Positions 25,129 through 33,859 of a stretch of 64,000 nucleotides of DNA are shown here, one piece after another. Position 1 is the first letter of the stretch; each line of letters begins with the position of its first letter. A program made the position numbers and the translations under genes. The stretch comes from an uncultured Bacteroidales bacterium. GTDB lineage: Bacteria; Bacteroidota; Bacteroidia; Bacteroidales; UBA932. The notes under the pieces were generated by a model. The model searched no databases, was not told the origin of the DNA, and saw nothing but the letters and a program-made list of their open reading frames with translations. The stretch lies in NCBI GenBank assembly GCA_949286415.1, contig CASEBV010000010.1, positions 1 through 64,000 on the forward strand, read 5' to 3'.

Positions 25129-25401
25129 TCAAATTCTGTGCATTTTGTCAAAGATTTCCTCTCTCTGGCATTTTATCTGGACGCCGATTGTATTCCCGAG
25201 GCTTTCAAGGTCTGCCGTCAGCCTGTGGAAGTCCACGGTGATGTGTCCCGTGTCGACAATCATCATCATGTTGAAGTATCCTGAGACAATCGTCTGGGAA
25301 ATGTCAAGGATATTTATGTTGTTCTCTGCCAGGTAAGTGCAGACTTTTGCTATGATGCCGACCGTATCCCTGCCGACCACTGTGATTATGCTCCTGTTCA
25401 T
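25129..25401 (-). CDS. ACT-domain protein (UPF0237)
   Basis: The start at 25401 gives 90 residues beginning MNRSIITVVGRDTVGIIAKV. This is a single ACT domain with the usual ligand-binding loop (GRDTVGI) and the GYFNMMMIVD strand. It lies upstream of and in line with the PFL gene. Longer starts would include low-quality sequence. ACT domains bind amino acids and regulate partner enzymes, so regulation of the PFL protein is the natural inference. Confidence 0.92.
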   Translation of the reverse strand: MNRSIITVVGRDTVGIIAKVCTYLAENNINILDISQTIVSGYFNMMMIVDTGHITVDFHRLTADLESLGNTIGVQIKCQREEIFDKMHRI

Positions 25402-25487
25402 TTCTATGCCTTTGTGTGATGAAACGGGGACAAAGATACGCAGAAGCCGCAAATTTTGTATGTTTGCACCCGCAAAAATACGAAAAG

Positions 25488-25751
25488 ATGTTCTGGCTGA
25501 TATTGACAATGTTTATGGGAATGGCCGCAGGTTTCCTTCTGCGGCGTCTCAGGATATCTTCCCATATCGGGAAGGCGATATCCGTGACGATATATGTGAT
25601 GCTGTTTTTCCTCGGAGTGAAAATCGGGCAGGATGAAAATATCCTCGGCAATCTTTCATCTCTCGGCCTGCAGGCCATGCTGCTGGCCTTTGCTGGTGCT
25701 GCGGGAAGTGTCATCTTTGCTTCGCTGCTGTATAGACTTCTGAAGCGATGA
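25488..25751 (+). CDS. LysO-type lysine exporter, N-terminal subunit
   Basis: The 87-residue product has three hydrophobic segments (LTMFMGMAAGFLLRRL, ISVTIYVMLFFLGVKIG and MLLAFAGAAGSVIFASLL), the layout of the N-terminal part of LysO (DUF340/YbjE). In Enterobacteria LysO is one polypeptide of about 300 residues. Here it is split in two, with the second gene beginning on an ATGA overlap. It should act with that gene product as a membrane exporter of lysine or a similar amino acid. Confidence 0.75.
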   Translation: MFWLILTMFMGMAAGFLLRRLRISSHIGKAISVTIYVMLFFLGVKIGQDENILGNLSSLGLQAMLLAFAGAAGSVIFASLLYRLLKR

Positions 25752-26383
25752 AAGGGACTCTGGCTGTACTGTCCGTCTTTGCCCTTGGGTGTCTTGCAGG
25801 GTGGTCCGGGCTCCTGGATTTGGAACGTCTCGGGAAAATCGGGCCTGATCTCACCATGTATGTCCTTTATCTGCTGATTTTCCTTGTGGGGGTCAGCATG
25901 GGATGTAATCCGGACCTGAAGAAAATATTGAAGGGAGTGAGTCCGAAGCTGTTTCTCCTGCCGTTGGCCACGATATCGGGGACACTGCTTTTCTCTGCAC
26001 TTGCCAGTCTGCTGATTTCAGAATGGAATGTCTTTGACTGTCTTGCCGTCGGCAGCGGAATGGGATACTACTCGCTTTCATCAGTCCTCATATCACAGTA
26101 CAAGGAAGCATCGCTGGGAATGCAGATGGCGGCGGAGCTCGGGACGATAGCCCTTCTTACCAATATTTTCAGGGAAATGTTCACTCTTGTCGGGACCCCG
26201 CTGCTGGCAAGATGGTTCGGCCCCTTCGCCCCGATTGCCTCGGCAGGTGTCACGGCCGTCGATGTATGCCTGCCTGTCCTGGTCCGGTATACCGGAGACA
26301 GGATGCTGCCGGCAGCCATCATAAGCGGAATTGTCACCGACTTCAGCGTCCCGCTTCTGGTGCCGTTCTTCTGTTCTTTCTGA
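25748..26383 (+). CDS. LysO-type lysine exporter, C-terminal subunit
   Basis: This 211-residue membrane protein has about six hydrophobic segments and LysO landmarks: GPDLTMYVLYLLIFLVGVSMG, AVGSGMGYYSLSSVLI, LGTIALLTNIFREMFTLV and PVLVRYTGDRMLPAAIISG. The conserved GMGYYSLS loop is characteristic of the family. The start overlaps the preceding gene's stop (ATGA), so the two halves are co-translated. Confidence 0.85.
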   Translation: MKGTLAVLSVFALGCLAGWSGLLDLERLGKIGPDLTMYVLYLLIFLVGVSMGCNPDLKKILKGVSPKLFLLPLATISGTLLFSALASLLISEWNVFDCLAVGSGMGYYSLSSVLISQYKEASLGMQMAAELGTIALLTNIFREMFTLVGTPLLARWFGPFAPIASAGVTAVDVCLPVLVRYTGDRMLPAAIISGIVTDFSVPLLVPFFCSF

Positions 26384-26417
26384 TTCTTCTGAATGCCGCT
26401 TCTCTGTCAAAATGTCA

Positions 26418-26993
26418 TCACCGGCGGCAGATGCATCCTTCAAGATGGTCATTGACGAAACCTGCGGCCTGGAGGAAAGAATAGCAGCATACCGGGCCGA
26501 AGAAGCTGAAGCCGCGTTTCTTCATGTCCCGGCTGATGGCTTCGGATTCCGGGGAGACAGCCGGGATTTGCTCCAGGGATTTGAAATGGTTTACAATCGG
26601 CTTCTTTTCCGGGAGAAATGACAGGATGTAGTTCCTGAAACTGCCGAATTCCTGCTGCACCTCAAGAAAATGCTTTGCATTGTTGACGGCAGAGCGGATT
26701 TTCATGCGGTTCCTGATGATGCCGGACTCCTGCATCAGCCGGTCGATGTCCTCTTCTGTCATCTTTGCCACTGCCTCCGGCTCGAATCCGAGGAACGCTT
26801 CCCTGTAGCTTTCTCGCTTTCTCAGAATCGTTATCCAGCTGAGACCTGCCTGTGCACCTTCCAGAATGAGGAATTCAAACAGTACTCTCTCGTCTTCTGC
26901 CGGCCTTCCCCATTCGGCGTCATGGTATTTTGTATACAGTTCGTCTCCTGCGCACCAGCCGCATCTTCCGTCTATGATATCCTGTCTTTTCAT
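26418..26993 (-). CDS. tag: DNA-3-methyladenine glycosylase I
   Basis: TagA removes 3-methyladenine from DNA in base-excision repair. The protein begins MKRQDIIDGRCGWCAGDELY and has YHDAEWGRP, LFEFLILEGAQAGLSW and FSFFGPVCCYSFLQAAGFVNDHLEGC. The zinc-binding Cys and His residues (C near the start, the His-x3-Cys end) are retained. The start at 26993 was chosen over an upstream in-frame ATG because family alignments begin here. It converges with the LysO pair. Confidence 0.93.
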   Translation of the reverse strand: MKRQDIIDGRCGWCAGDELYTKYHDAEWGRPAEDERVLFEFLILEGAQAGLSWITILRKRESYREAFLGFEPEAVAKMTEEDIDRLMQESGIIRNRMKIRSAVNNAKHFLEVQQEFGSFRNYILSFLPEKKPIVNHFKSLEQIPAVSPESEAISRDMKKRGFSFFGPVCCYSFLQAAGFVNDHLEGCICRR

Positions 26994-27195
26994 GAGTCCC
27001 TCTATTCTATACAAAAGGCATGGGCAAATTTAATCAGATTTACGGATTTTCTGCCTATATTTGTCGCTGCGCGCCACATATACTGTAGCGCCTCGGCAAT
27101 TGCAAACAAGCTTGCATTGCTCTCGGCTCCCGCTGAGGCAGACATAGCAGATGGACTCAGTATGTGAGATGGCAAATGAGATTAAGTGATTGATA

Positions 27196-28467
27196 ATGGA
27201 TACTGTCATATTGAAGAACATAATGCTCCCTGATTCAACGGCGGCGGATATTGCGGTGAAGGCCGGGAAAATTGCTGCCGTCACAGTACCGGCGGGGCAT
27301 GGAGGGAATCCGGAGGCGAATACTGAAGTCATAGACTGTTCAGGCAAGGCCGTCCTGCCGGGGCTGGTGAACATGCACACCCATGCGGCCATGTCGATGA
27401 TGCGCGGGCTGGAGGAGGATGTGCTCTTCCATAAGTGGCTCGACAGGATTTGGGATGTGGAGTCGAAGATAGATGCTGAATATGTCTATTGGGCGACAAA
27501 GGTGGCATGCATCGAGATGCTCAGGACGGGAACCACCCTCTATAACAATCACTACTGGTTCTCGGATGTGGCGCACAGGGCGGCCTCGGAGATGGGAATA
27601 AGGCCTGTGGAGTCATATGTATTCCTGGATAAATTCGATGCCGCGGAGGCGCGGCGGCAGAAGGAACAGTGTGAGAAAATGTACTCCAAGTCATTGGATT
27701 GGGGGGACGACGCGCATTTTACGGTCGGCATACATTCGATATATTCAGTCGGCGAACAGACTATGGTGTGGGCGGCCGATTTCGCCCGCAGGCACGGACT
27801 GAAAATCCATATCCATCTCAGCGAGACAGAAAAAGAGGTGAACGACTGCATAAGAGAGCACGGTTTTTCCCCTGTGGAGTATCTTGACAGGCTGGGCATT
27901 TTAGGGCCGGACCTCATCGCCGCCCATACTCTCTGGCTGTCGGACAATGACATAGCCCTTCTCGGGGCGCATCATGTGAACTGTGTGCACAACATCAATT
28001 CCAATCTCAAGCTTGCTTCCGGCTACAGATTCAGATACAACGAACTGAGGGACGCCGGAGCCAATGTCTGCATCGGCACCGACGGCTGCGCCTCGTCCAA
28101 CAACCTGGACATCCTGGAGGCGCTCAAGACGGCCGCAATGGTCCAGAAGGCATGGAGGAATGACCCTTCGGCCATGCCTCTTGACGAGCTGGTGCCGATA
28201 GCCACAGCCAATGGCGCAAGGGCCCTCGGCATTAATACCGGCCTTCTCGAAGTGGGGAGGGATGCTGACTTGCTCATTATTGATACTGACAATACTTTCT
28301 TCCTGTCCCCGGCGCCGCTGCTGGCCAATCTCGTGTATTCGGCCCACAGCGACTGCATCAGCTCAGTGATGTGCCGCGGCATATTTGTCATGAGGGACAG
28401 AAAGATAGAAGGGGAGAAAGAAATTCTGAGAGAGGCAGGGGCAGTTCTCGGAAGAATGAGATTCTAA
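27196..28467 (+). CDS. Amidohydrolase, 5-methylthioadenosine/S-adenosylhomocysteine deaminase type
   Basis: The 423-residue metal-dependent hydrolase has the HxH metal motif in VLPGLVNMHTHAAMSMMRG. Further landmarks are EMLRTGTTLYNNHYW, the IHIHLSETEKEVNDC His site, AAHTLWL, HNINSNLKLASG and IGTDGCASSNNLD. This pattern is that of MtaD/SsnA deaminases acting on adenosine derivatives. Purine nucleoside phosphorylase follows about 110 bases downstream, suggesting a role in purine salvage. ATG 27196 is preferred to the TTG at 27190. Confidence 0.88.
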   Translation: MDTVILKNIMLPDSTAADIAVKAGKIAAVTVPAGHGGNPEANTEVIDCSGKAVLPGLVNMHTHAAMSMMRGLEEDVLFHKWLDRIWDVESKIDAEYVYWATKVACIEMLRTGTTLYNNHYWFSDVAHRAASEMGIRPVESYVFLDKFDAAEARRQKEQCEKMYSKSLDWGDDAHFTVGIHSIYSVGEQTMVWAADFARRHGLKIHIHLSETEKEVNDCIREHGFSPVEYLDRLGILGPDLIAAHTLWLSDNDIALLGAHHVNCVHNINSNLKLASGYRFRYNELRDAGANVCIGTDGCASSNNLDILEALKTAAMVQKAWRNDPSAMPLDELVPIATANGARALGINTGLLEVGRDADLLIIDTDNTFFLSPAPLLANLVYSAHSDCISSVMCRGIFVMRDRKIEGEKEILREAGAVLGRMRF

Positions 28468-28487
28468 GTGTATCGGATAAAGGCCGG

Positions 28488-28545
28488 GCAATATGACGCT
28501 ATTGGCTTATTTTCAAGAGCAATATGACGCTATTTGCTAATTATA
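28488..28545. repeat. Short direct repeat before pnp
   Basis: GCAATATGACGCTATT occurs twice (about 28488 and 28518) in the leader of the phosphorylase gene, each followed by a GCTA(A/T)T-like tail. It may be a regulator site. Confidence 0.4.
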
Positions 28546-28577
28546 AAATTAATAATTGCTAATCAATAAGTTAAGTT

Positions 28578-29405
28578 ATGGATGAAAGGATACAGAGGGT
28601 AATGACTGCGGCCGAGTATCTGCAGTCAAGGCTCGGACCGGAAAGGCCGGCCGTGGGCATAGTCTTGGGAAGCGGCCTCGGAAAGCTTGCGGACAAGATT
28701 GAAAATCAGACAGTCGTACCCTACAGGGACATCCCGGGATTTCCGGTTTCTACGGCCATAGGCCACAAGGGCAATTTCATATACGGGACCCTTGGGGGCA
28801 AGACGGTGATAGCAATGCAGGGCCGGTTCCATTTTTATGAGGGCTACCCGATGGAGCTTGTGACTCTCCCGATAAGGGTGATGAAGGTGCTCGGAATCGG
28901 ATATCTTTTCGTCTCTAATGCCGCCGGCGGAGTGAACTTCGACTTCAAGGTAGGAGACCTCATGGTCATCAGGGACCATATCAACCTCCTTCCCAATCCT
29001 CTCGTGGGCAAGAATATGGAGGATTTCGGCCCGAGGTTCCCGGACATGACCCGTCCGTACGAGCCGAAGCTCATTGCCCTCGCGGAAAAGATTGCAGCAG
29101 GTCTGGACATACCGCTGAAGAAAGGGGTCTATCTTGCGGGCACAGGCCCTTCATACGAGACTCCTGCGGAATACCGCTATTTCAGGATGATAGGGGCCGA
29201 TGCCGTGGGAATGTCCACCATACCGGAAGTCATAGTGGCCCGCCACTCCTCCATGCCTGTCTTCGGCATGTCAGTGATTACCAACGAGGCTCATGACGAC
29301 TATGCTGAAGACTATGTCAATGACGGAGACGCAGTGGTGGCTGCAGCCGATGCCGCCGCCGACAGGATGTCCTCCATCTTCTCGGCGATGATTGCCTCCC
29401 TATAG
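28578..29405 (+). CDS. Purine nucleoside phosphorylase
   Basis: A trimeric-type PNP that splits purine ribonucleosides to base and ribose 1-phosphate. The 275 residues include [11 protein letters not shown] at the start, the phosphate site [21 protein letters not shown], the [14 protein letters not shown] loop and [10 protein letters not shown]. The Asn of [10 protein letters not shown] recognises the purine. Its end overlaps the convergent NAD synthase gene by 6 bases. It probably shares substrate flow with the amidohydrolase upstream. Confidence 0.95.
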   Translation: MDERIQRVMTAAEYLQSRLGPERPAVGIVLGSGLGKLADKIENQTVVPYRDIPGFPVSTAIGHKGNFIYGTLGGKTVIAMQGRFHFYEGYPMELVTLPIRVMKVLGIGYLFVSNAAGGVNFDFKVGDLMVIRDHINLLPNPLVGKNMEDFGPRFPDMTRPYEPKLIALAEKIAAGLDIPLKKGVYLAGTGPSYETPAEYRYFRMIGADAVGMSTIPEVIVARHSSMPVFGMSVITNEAHDDYAEDYVNDGDAVVAAADAAADRMSSIFSAMIASL

Positions 29406-31460
29406 CCTGTCAATCTCCTCAGTGAAGAGGGCGCATGATGCATCGGACGGCATCCTCCAGTCTCCTCTCGGGGAGAGGGTCACAGAACCTACTTTAGGCC
29501 CGTCCGGCAGGCAGGAGCGCTTGAACTGCTGGCTGAAGAATCTTCTGAAGAAGGTCTTCAGCCATTTCTTTATGGTTTCTTCGCTGTATGTTCCCGTGCC
29601 TGTATCTGGTGCCGCAGCATCTTCCCGGCAGAATGCTTTCTTCGCGAGGAAGAATATTTTCGCCGGAGAATATCCGAAGCGGAAGAAGTTGTAAAGGAAG
29701 AAGTCATGCAGCTCGTACGGCCCGACGAGGTCCTCGGTCTTCTGTTGTATGTTGCCCTTGTCGTCAGCCGGCAGGAGCTCGGGGCTTATCGGCGTGTCGA
29801 TGATGTCCATGAGTATGTCGCGGACATCCCCCATGTCGCTGAAATGATTGTCGGCTACCCATCTGACAAGGTGTCTTACAAGTGTCTTCGGAATGCCGGC
29901 GTTGACTCCGTACATCGACATGTGGTCGCCGTTGTATGTGGCCCAGCCGAGCGCGAGTTCGGAAAGGTCCCCGGTGCCGATTACAATCCCTCCGGTCTGG
30001 TTGGCGATGTCCATCAGAATCTGGGTGCGTTCCCTCGCCTGGGAATTTTCGTATGTCACGTCATGGATGCTCTTGTCATGGCCGATGTCAGCAAAATGCA
30101 GGTCGCAGGCCGCTGCAATCGGTATTTCCCGTGATGTGATGCCGAGAGCCGACATCAGTCCGGAGGCATTGCCGTGCGTTCTGCCAGTAGTGCCGTATCC
30201 GGGCATTGTCACGCCGATTATCCTTTCCCTGGACCATCCGAGCCTGTCAAAGGCCTTGACTGCGACAAGCAGGGCGAGAGTGCTGTCAAGTCCTCCTGAT
30301 ATGCCCATCACGGCAGTCTTGCATCCGATGTGCGAAAGCCTTGACATGAGACCTGTGACCTGAATGGAAAAAATCTCGCTGCAGCGTCTTTCCATCTCTT
30401 CTCCGTAGCCTCCAGGAACGAACGGATGCGGCTCGACATGCCTGTACAGCTTCTTTTCGAAGTCTGTCTCCGCAGCCTTGCCTGTTTCGACCCTCGAATA
30501 TGCCGGGGCATATGAAGGGGAGCTTGTCCCGTCCGGCGTGAAGGCGATGAATGTGCCTGTCTTCTGCCTGAGTATCCTGAGTTTTCCGCAGTCGATGTCA
30601 GCTATGGTAAGGGCAGTGCCGGTGCTGAACCGGTCGCTTTCTGCAAGCAGCGTCCCGTTTTCATATATCATTGACGCTCCGGCATAGACTGCATCCTGTG
30701 TCGATTCCCCGTATCCTGCTGAGCAATAGATATATCCTGATATGGTGCGGGCTGACTGCTGGCTTGCGAGGTTTTTCCTGTAGTCGTGCTTCATAAGCAC
30801 TTCGTTGCTGGCTGAAGGATTGACGATGATTTCGGCTCCGGCAAGGGCTGCCCATGAGGACGGCGGGACAGGTGTCCACAGGTCTTCGCATATTTCTACG
30901 GCAAATGTTGTGTCCCCGATTTCGAAGAGCATGTTCGGGGAGATGTTGCATCTGTAGCCGGCATATCTGATTTCGCCGCCGAAGCCTTCCCGGACAGTAT
31001 CCTTGCCGTTGAAGAGGAAATGCCCGTTGCCGGATGTTTTCCCTGACAGGAAGTCTGCTCCGGAGGAGAACCATCTTGATTCGTAGAATTCGTTGTAGTC
31101 GGGAAGGTGGACTTTCGGGACGAGGCCCTTGATGTTGCCGTTGCGGATGACGGCGGCGCAGTTGTAGAGCCTGCCTCTGAAGGCGACAGGCGTACCTGCC
31201 ACAATGGTAATGTCCTTGCCCCGGCTTCTTGAGATGATTTCCCGGATGCCTTTCTCCGCCGCCTCAAGCAGGAATTCCTGCCCGAAAAGGTCTCCGCAGG
31301 TATATCCTGTCACACAAAGTTCCGGAAATACGAGCAGCGACACTTCGTCGGCTGCCGCCCTGTCAATCAATTCGCAGATGCTTCTGACATTCCCCGCAAC
31401 ATCAGCGGGCTTTACCCGCGGCCTGGCCGCAGCAGTCCTGAGAAAACCGAAATCTTTCAT
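29400..31460 (-). CDS. nadE: Glutamine-dependent NAD+ synthase
   Basis: Makes NAD from deamido-NAD using glutamine ammonia. The N-terminal carbon-nitrogen hydrolase domain (about residues 1-290) has the Glu of [15 protein letters not shown], the Lys of [13 protein letters not shown] and the Cys of [11 protein letters not shown]. The C-terminal synthetase has the ATP loop [10 protein letters not shown] and [20 protein letters not shown]. At 686 residues it is a full-length two-domain enzyme. Confidence 0.96.
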   Translation of the reverse strand: MKDFGFLRTAAARPRVKPADVAGNVRSICELIDRAAADEVSLLVFPELCVTGYTCGDLFGQEFLLEAAEKGIREIISRSRGKDITIVAGTPVAFRGRLYNCAAVIRNGNIKGLVPKVHLPDYNEFYESRWFSSGADFLSGKTSGNGHFLFNGKDTVREGFGGEIRYAGYRCNISPNMLFEIGDTTFAVEICEDLWTPVPPSSWAALAGAEIIVNPSASNEVLMKHDYRKNLASQQSARTISGYIYCSAGYGESTQDAVYAGASMIYENGTLLAESDRFSTGTALTIADIDCGKLRILRQKTGTFIAFTPDGTSSPSYAPAYSRVETGKAAETDFEKKLYRHVEPHPFVPGGYGEEMERRCSEIFSIQVTGLMSRLSHIGCKTAVMGISGGLDSTLALLVAVKAFDRLGWSRERIIGVTMPGYGTTGRTHGNASGLMSALGITSREIPIAAACDLHFADIGHDKSIHDVTYENSQARERTQILMDIANQTGGIVIGTGDLSELALGWATYNGDHMSMYGVNAGIPKTLVRHLVRWVADNHFSDMGDVRDILMDIIDTPISPELLPADDKGNIQQKTEDLVGPYELHDFFLYNFFRFGYSPAKIFFLAKKAFCREDAAAPDTGTGTYSEETIKKWLKTFFRRFFSQQFKRSCLPDGPKVGSVTLSPRGDWRMPSDASCALFTEEIDRL

Positions 31461-31553
31461 TCACTTGTCTTTTAAGTGCTGCAAAAATAATAATTATATG
31501 GGACAATCATTCCTGTATACGGGACAATCATTTCTGCTGCGGCAATGAAAAGA

Positions 31554-32030
31554 TTATTCGGCTATCAGCTTCTGCAGCTCCGGGTAAGGTATTTCCCCGG
31601 TTATGGCAATGAGCGATGCCGAGGTCTTCTCTGTCGTAAACATTATCAGGTCCGTAACAATATCTCCTTTGGAAACTATGAATATCTTCATTTCCTCGGG
31701 ACCGTCCTTTGCTTCCATAAGGAGTTCGTATTTCTTGCCGTCAAACTTTTCTCTTATCTCCCCGGACAATTTTCCGGCTGTTTCCCCGTCCTCAATGTCG
31801 AGGATGTACATGCCGTTGAATGTCCTGATTATGCCGGTGAGGTCCACCTCTTCAGCCTCTACCTGAACTTCAGGGAGTTTCTGCATGAGTTTGAACATGG
31901 CCGGGGAGATGTACACCGAGCTGACCCCGTCCTTGCCTGAATATCTGCTGTATATGTCTGACCAGTCCTGTGCCTGGACTGAAATTGCCGCGGATATGAG
32001 CAGCAATGCTGAAATCATCAACTTTTTCAT
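31554..32030 (-). CDS. DUF4252 protein, second copy
   Basis: Secreted (signal peptide cleaved near VQA-QD), 158 residues. DUF4252 landmarks are YSGKDGVSSVYISPAMFKLM, GMYILDIED and MFTTEKTSASLIAITGEI. Family members are periplasmic or outer-membrane proteins of unknown role, often encoded downstream of an ECF sigma factor and a short membrane protein, exactly the layout here. It is last in the four-gene set, which includes the disrupted sigma factor at 32511. Confidence 0.82.
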   Translation of the reverse strand: MKKLMISALLLISAAISVQAQDWSDIYSRYSGKDGVSSVYISPAMFKLMQKLPEVQVEAEEVDLTGIIRTFNGMYILDIEDGETAGKLSGEIREKFDGKKYELLMEAKDGPEEMKIFIVSKGDIVTDLIMFTTEKTSASLIAITGEIPYPELQKLIAE

Positions 32031-32073
32031 CTCTTTTGAGTTTTGTGGAGTTTTTCAGAGTATTTGGAATTTT

Positions 32074-32463
32074 TCAGAATATTTCTCTTATTGTTTCCAA
32101 TTGTCTTCTGACAGTGTTTTGTGCTTCTGCTGTCCTGTCGGCGCATCCTGACATTTTTTCTGAAATTGTCATAAGCGCCTTTTCAGCCTCGGCATATGCC
32201 ATGGCCGGGTCCGTGTAGGTGTCCTTTGGAGCGCCGTAGGATGAATGCAGGGCAATCCCCGTCCCGACAATGGCTGCGAGGCATGCTGCGGCAGAAATGA
32301 GCCGGACAGCGATGTGTCTTGTCCTGGAGGATTCATGGCCGTGTCCCTTGCCGGATTTGTCCAGCTCGGCGGCGAACCGCTCCGCGGCATCCAGCCTGTC
32401 TATCAGTCCCGACAGTTCTTCTGCCAGTCCCGTTTTATGTTCAGATGATACATTATTGTCCAT
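32074..32463 (-). CDS. Short membrane protein, likely anti-sigma-type partner
   Basis: The start at 32463 gives 129 residues. A charged N-terminal helix (GLIDRLDAAERFAAELD) is followed by one membrane segment (RLISAAACLAAIVGTGIALHSSYG) and a periplasmic helix ending ETIREIF. Position between an ECF sigma gene and DUF4252, plus the single-span layout, suggests an anti-sigma or membrane partner, which is inferred and not proven. No cytoplasmic zinc motif is seen. Upstream ATGs exist but would enter the repeat-like AT stretch. Confidence 0.6.
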   Translation of the reverse strand: MDNNVSSEHKTGLAEELSGLIDRLDAAERFAAELDKSGKGHGHESSRTRHIAVRLISAAACLAAIVGTGIALHSSYGAPKDTYTDPAMAYAEAEKALMTISEKMSGCADRTAEAQNTVRRQLETIREIF

Positions 32464-32510
32464 GTCGATATGTCGATATAATGATATGCATGTTGATATA
32501 GTGTAATATG

Positions 32511-32719
32511 TCAATATAATCTGACTGATTTCTTCAGGAAAACCCTCGCCCTGTTTATCATCACGCGGACATTTATTCCCGAAAATCCGGTCGCTGCTGC
32601 TATTTCATCGTATGACATCTGTCTGTAGAACCTCATGATGAACACTTAATACGGAAGGCTGCCAGGTAGAAATCATCTGCGTGCGGAAGCCATCGTTCTT
32701 TGAATTCGTTCTTGTCCAT
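32511..32719 (-). pseudogene. ECF sigma factor gene with internal deletion
   Basis: From 32719 the frame reads MDKNEFKERWLPHADDFYLA, the start of Bacteroidales ECF sigma factors, then AFRIKCSS and a stop at 32633. In the next frame, overlapping this junction, FIMRFYRQMSYDEIAAATGF and VRVMINRARVFLKKSVRL form a complete sigma region 4. Regions 2 and the linker (about 90-110 residues) are missing. The product would be nonfunctional. Neighbours (DUF4252, single-span protein) are intact. Confidence 0.8.
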
Positions 32720-32736
32720 TGTCCCTTCGGCTCTGT

Positions 32737-33225
32737 CTACATCGTTTCTGCCATTTCTTCAAGAATGCTCAAGGGAAGATTTCCGCACATGACGATGACT
32801 GCGCCTTCGGATTCTGTGGATATGATCATCTCCGATATGTTGTCTTTATCCATGTACTTGAACCAGATGGTCATGTCCTCTCCGCTGTCATTGACCTCGA
32901 CGGCTTTTTCATAGCCGGCCATCAGGGTGTGAAGTTCCCCGAAGAACTGTTCCCTGATACCTGCATCGGCATTTTCAGCAGAAAAGACGGCCATGCAGTC
33001 AAGGTGTTTGAGAATTTCCCCGTCTTCTTCTCCTCTGGCGGCCATTTTCGCTATGCCCAGCAGCAATCCGCTGATTTTGATGTATTCTACGCCTTCTTCA
33101 TCGTCGTATCTTTCCATAAGTGCAATTGCCGCATTGGAGGATTCATTCTTCTTCGCTTGCGTCTGCGGGCATACGGACCCCATGAATATGACTGCAAGCA
33201 TCAGTGTCGCAAAAAATTTTTTCAT
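32737..33225 (-). CDS. DUF4252 protein, first copy
   Basis: The start at 33225 (MKKFFATLM) gives 162 residues with a signal peptide cleaved near TQA-KK. The body has MERYDDEEGVEYIKISGLLLGIAKM and MIISTESEGAVIVMCGNLPLSILEEM, matching DUF4252. It lies upstream of the sigma factor remnant in the same direction. Pairs of DUF4252 proteins with a sigma factor are usual in the order. Confidence 0.82.
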   Translation of the reverse strand: MKKFFATLMLAVIFMGSVCPQTQAKKNESSNAAIALMERYDDEEGVEYIKISGLLLGIAKMAARGEEDGEILKHLDCMAVFSAENADAGIREQFFGELHTLMAGYEKAVEVNDSGEDMTIWFKYMDKDNISEMIISTESEGAVIVMCGNLPLSILEEMAETM

Positions 33226-33343
33226 GTCTTTTCGATTTTTTGTGAAATTGTTGTCTTTTCCGGAATTCCGCAAATAAGACGCCAGAGGTCAGGATAATGT
33301 TACATGAATTCAAAAAAAATATCAGGAAACAGGCATAAAACAA

Positions 33344-33370
33344 AGGACGGTCCATGATACGGACCGTCCT
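33344..33370 (-). terminator. Terminator after the DUF3276 gene
   Basis: AGGACGGTCC and GGACCGTCCT form a 10-bp stem with a 7-base loop. Read on the minus strand it is followed by TTGTTTTAT, so it terminates the DUF3276 transcript. Confidence 0.65.
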
Positions 33371-33421
33371 GTATATAGGCAAATCATTCTCTGTTCTGTC
33401 TCTGTAATCTCTTGGCGGGCG

Positions 33422-33772
33422 CTACAGTTCTTCAAAACTTACATCGGAAAAATTGTTCCCGTCTTCCTTCCTTTCGGATGCCGGAGCGTCTTTCAGACAA
33501 TTCTCCTTTATGTAGTCTATGACTTCCTGAAGCCCTTCGGTGAATTTTTCAAAGTCCTCCTTATAAAGGAAAATCTTGTGCTTGTCATACGAGAAGCGTC
33601 CGTCTCTTTCCACCTTTCTCTTGCTTTCGGTGATGGTGAGGTAATAGTCATTGCCCTTTGTGGCTTTCACATCGAAGAAATATGTGCGTTTGCCTGCCCG
33701 TATAGGCTTTGAATAAACATCCTCACCAGAGCGTTCCACTGCCCCTGCTCCTTCTATATCCTCGCTGTACAT
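33422..33772 (-). CDS. DUF3276 (PUR-alpha-like) protein
   Basis: The 116-residue protein has RAGKRTYFFDVKATKGNDYYLTITESKR and FLYKEDFEKF, the PUR-repeat-like fold of the DUF3276 family, which binds nucleic acid in related Borrelia and Bacteroidetes proteins. It is a small, widely conserved Bacteroidetes protein. It has its own promoter (33800) and a terminator at 33344, so it is monocistronic. Confidence 0.93.
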   Translation of the reverse strand: MYSEDIEGAGAVERSGEDVYSKPIRAGKRTYFFDVKATKGNDYYLTITESKRKVERDGRFSYDKHKIFLYKEDFEKFTEGLQEVIDYIKENCLKDAPASERKEDGNNFSDVSFEEL

Positions 33773-33799
33773 AGAGTAAAAATTTTAAGTAAATCCTTG

Positions 33800-33807
33800 C
33801 AAATATA
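33800..33807 (-). promoter_or_regulatory. -7 box of the DUF3276 gene
   Basis: On the minus strand this reads TATATTTG, matching TAnnTTTG, 28 bases before the start codon. It is arranged divergently with the nusB box at 33830. Confidence 0.55.
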
Positions 33808-33829
33808 ATGATTTTTCTGAAATAGAGTG

Positions 33830-33837
33830 TATCTTTG
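33830..33837 (+). promoter_or_regulatory. -7 box of nusB
   Basis: TATCTTTG lies 23 bases before the nusB start and matches the Bacteroidetes consensus. Confidence 0.55.
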
Positions 33838-33859
33838 CGGAAATTTTTTGACGACAGAT

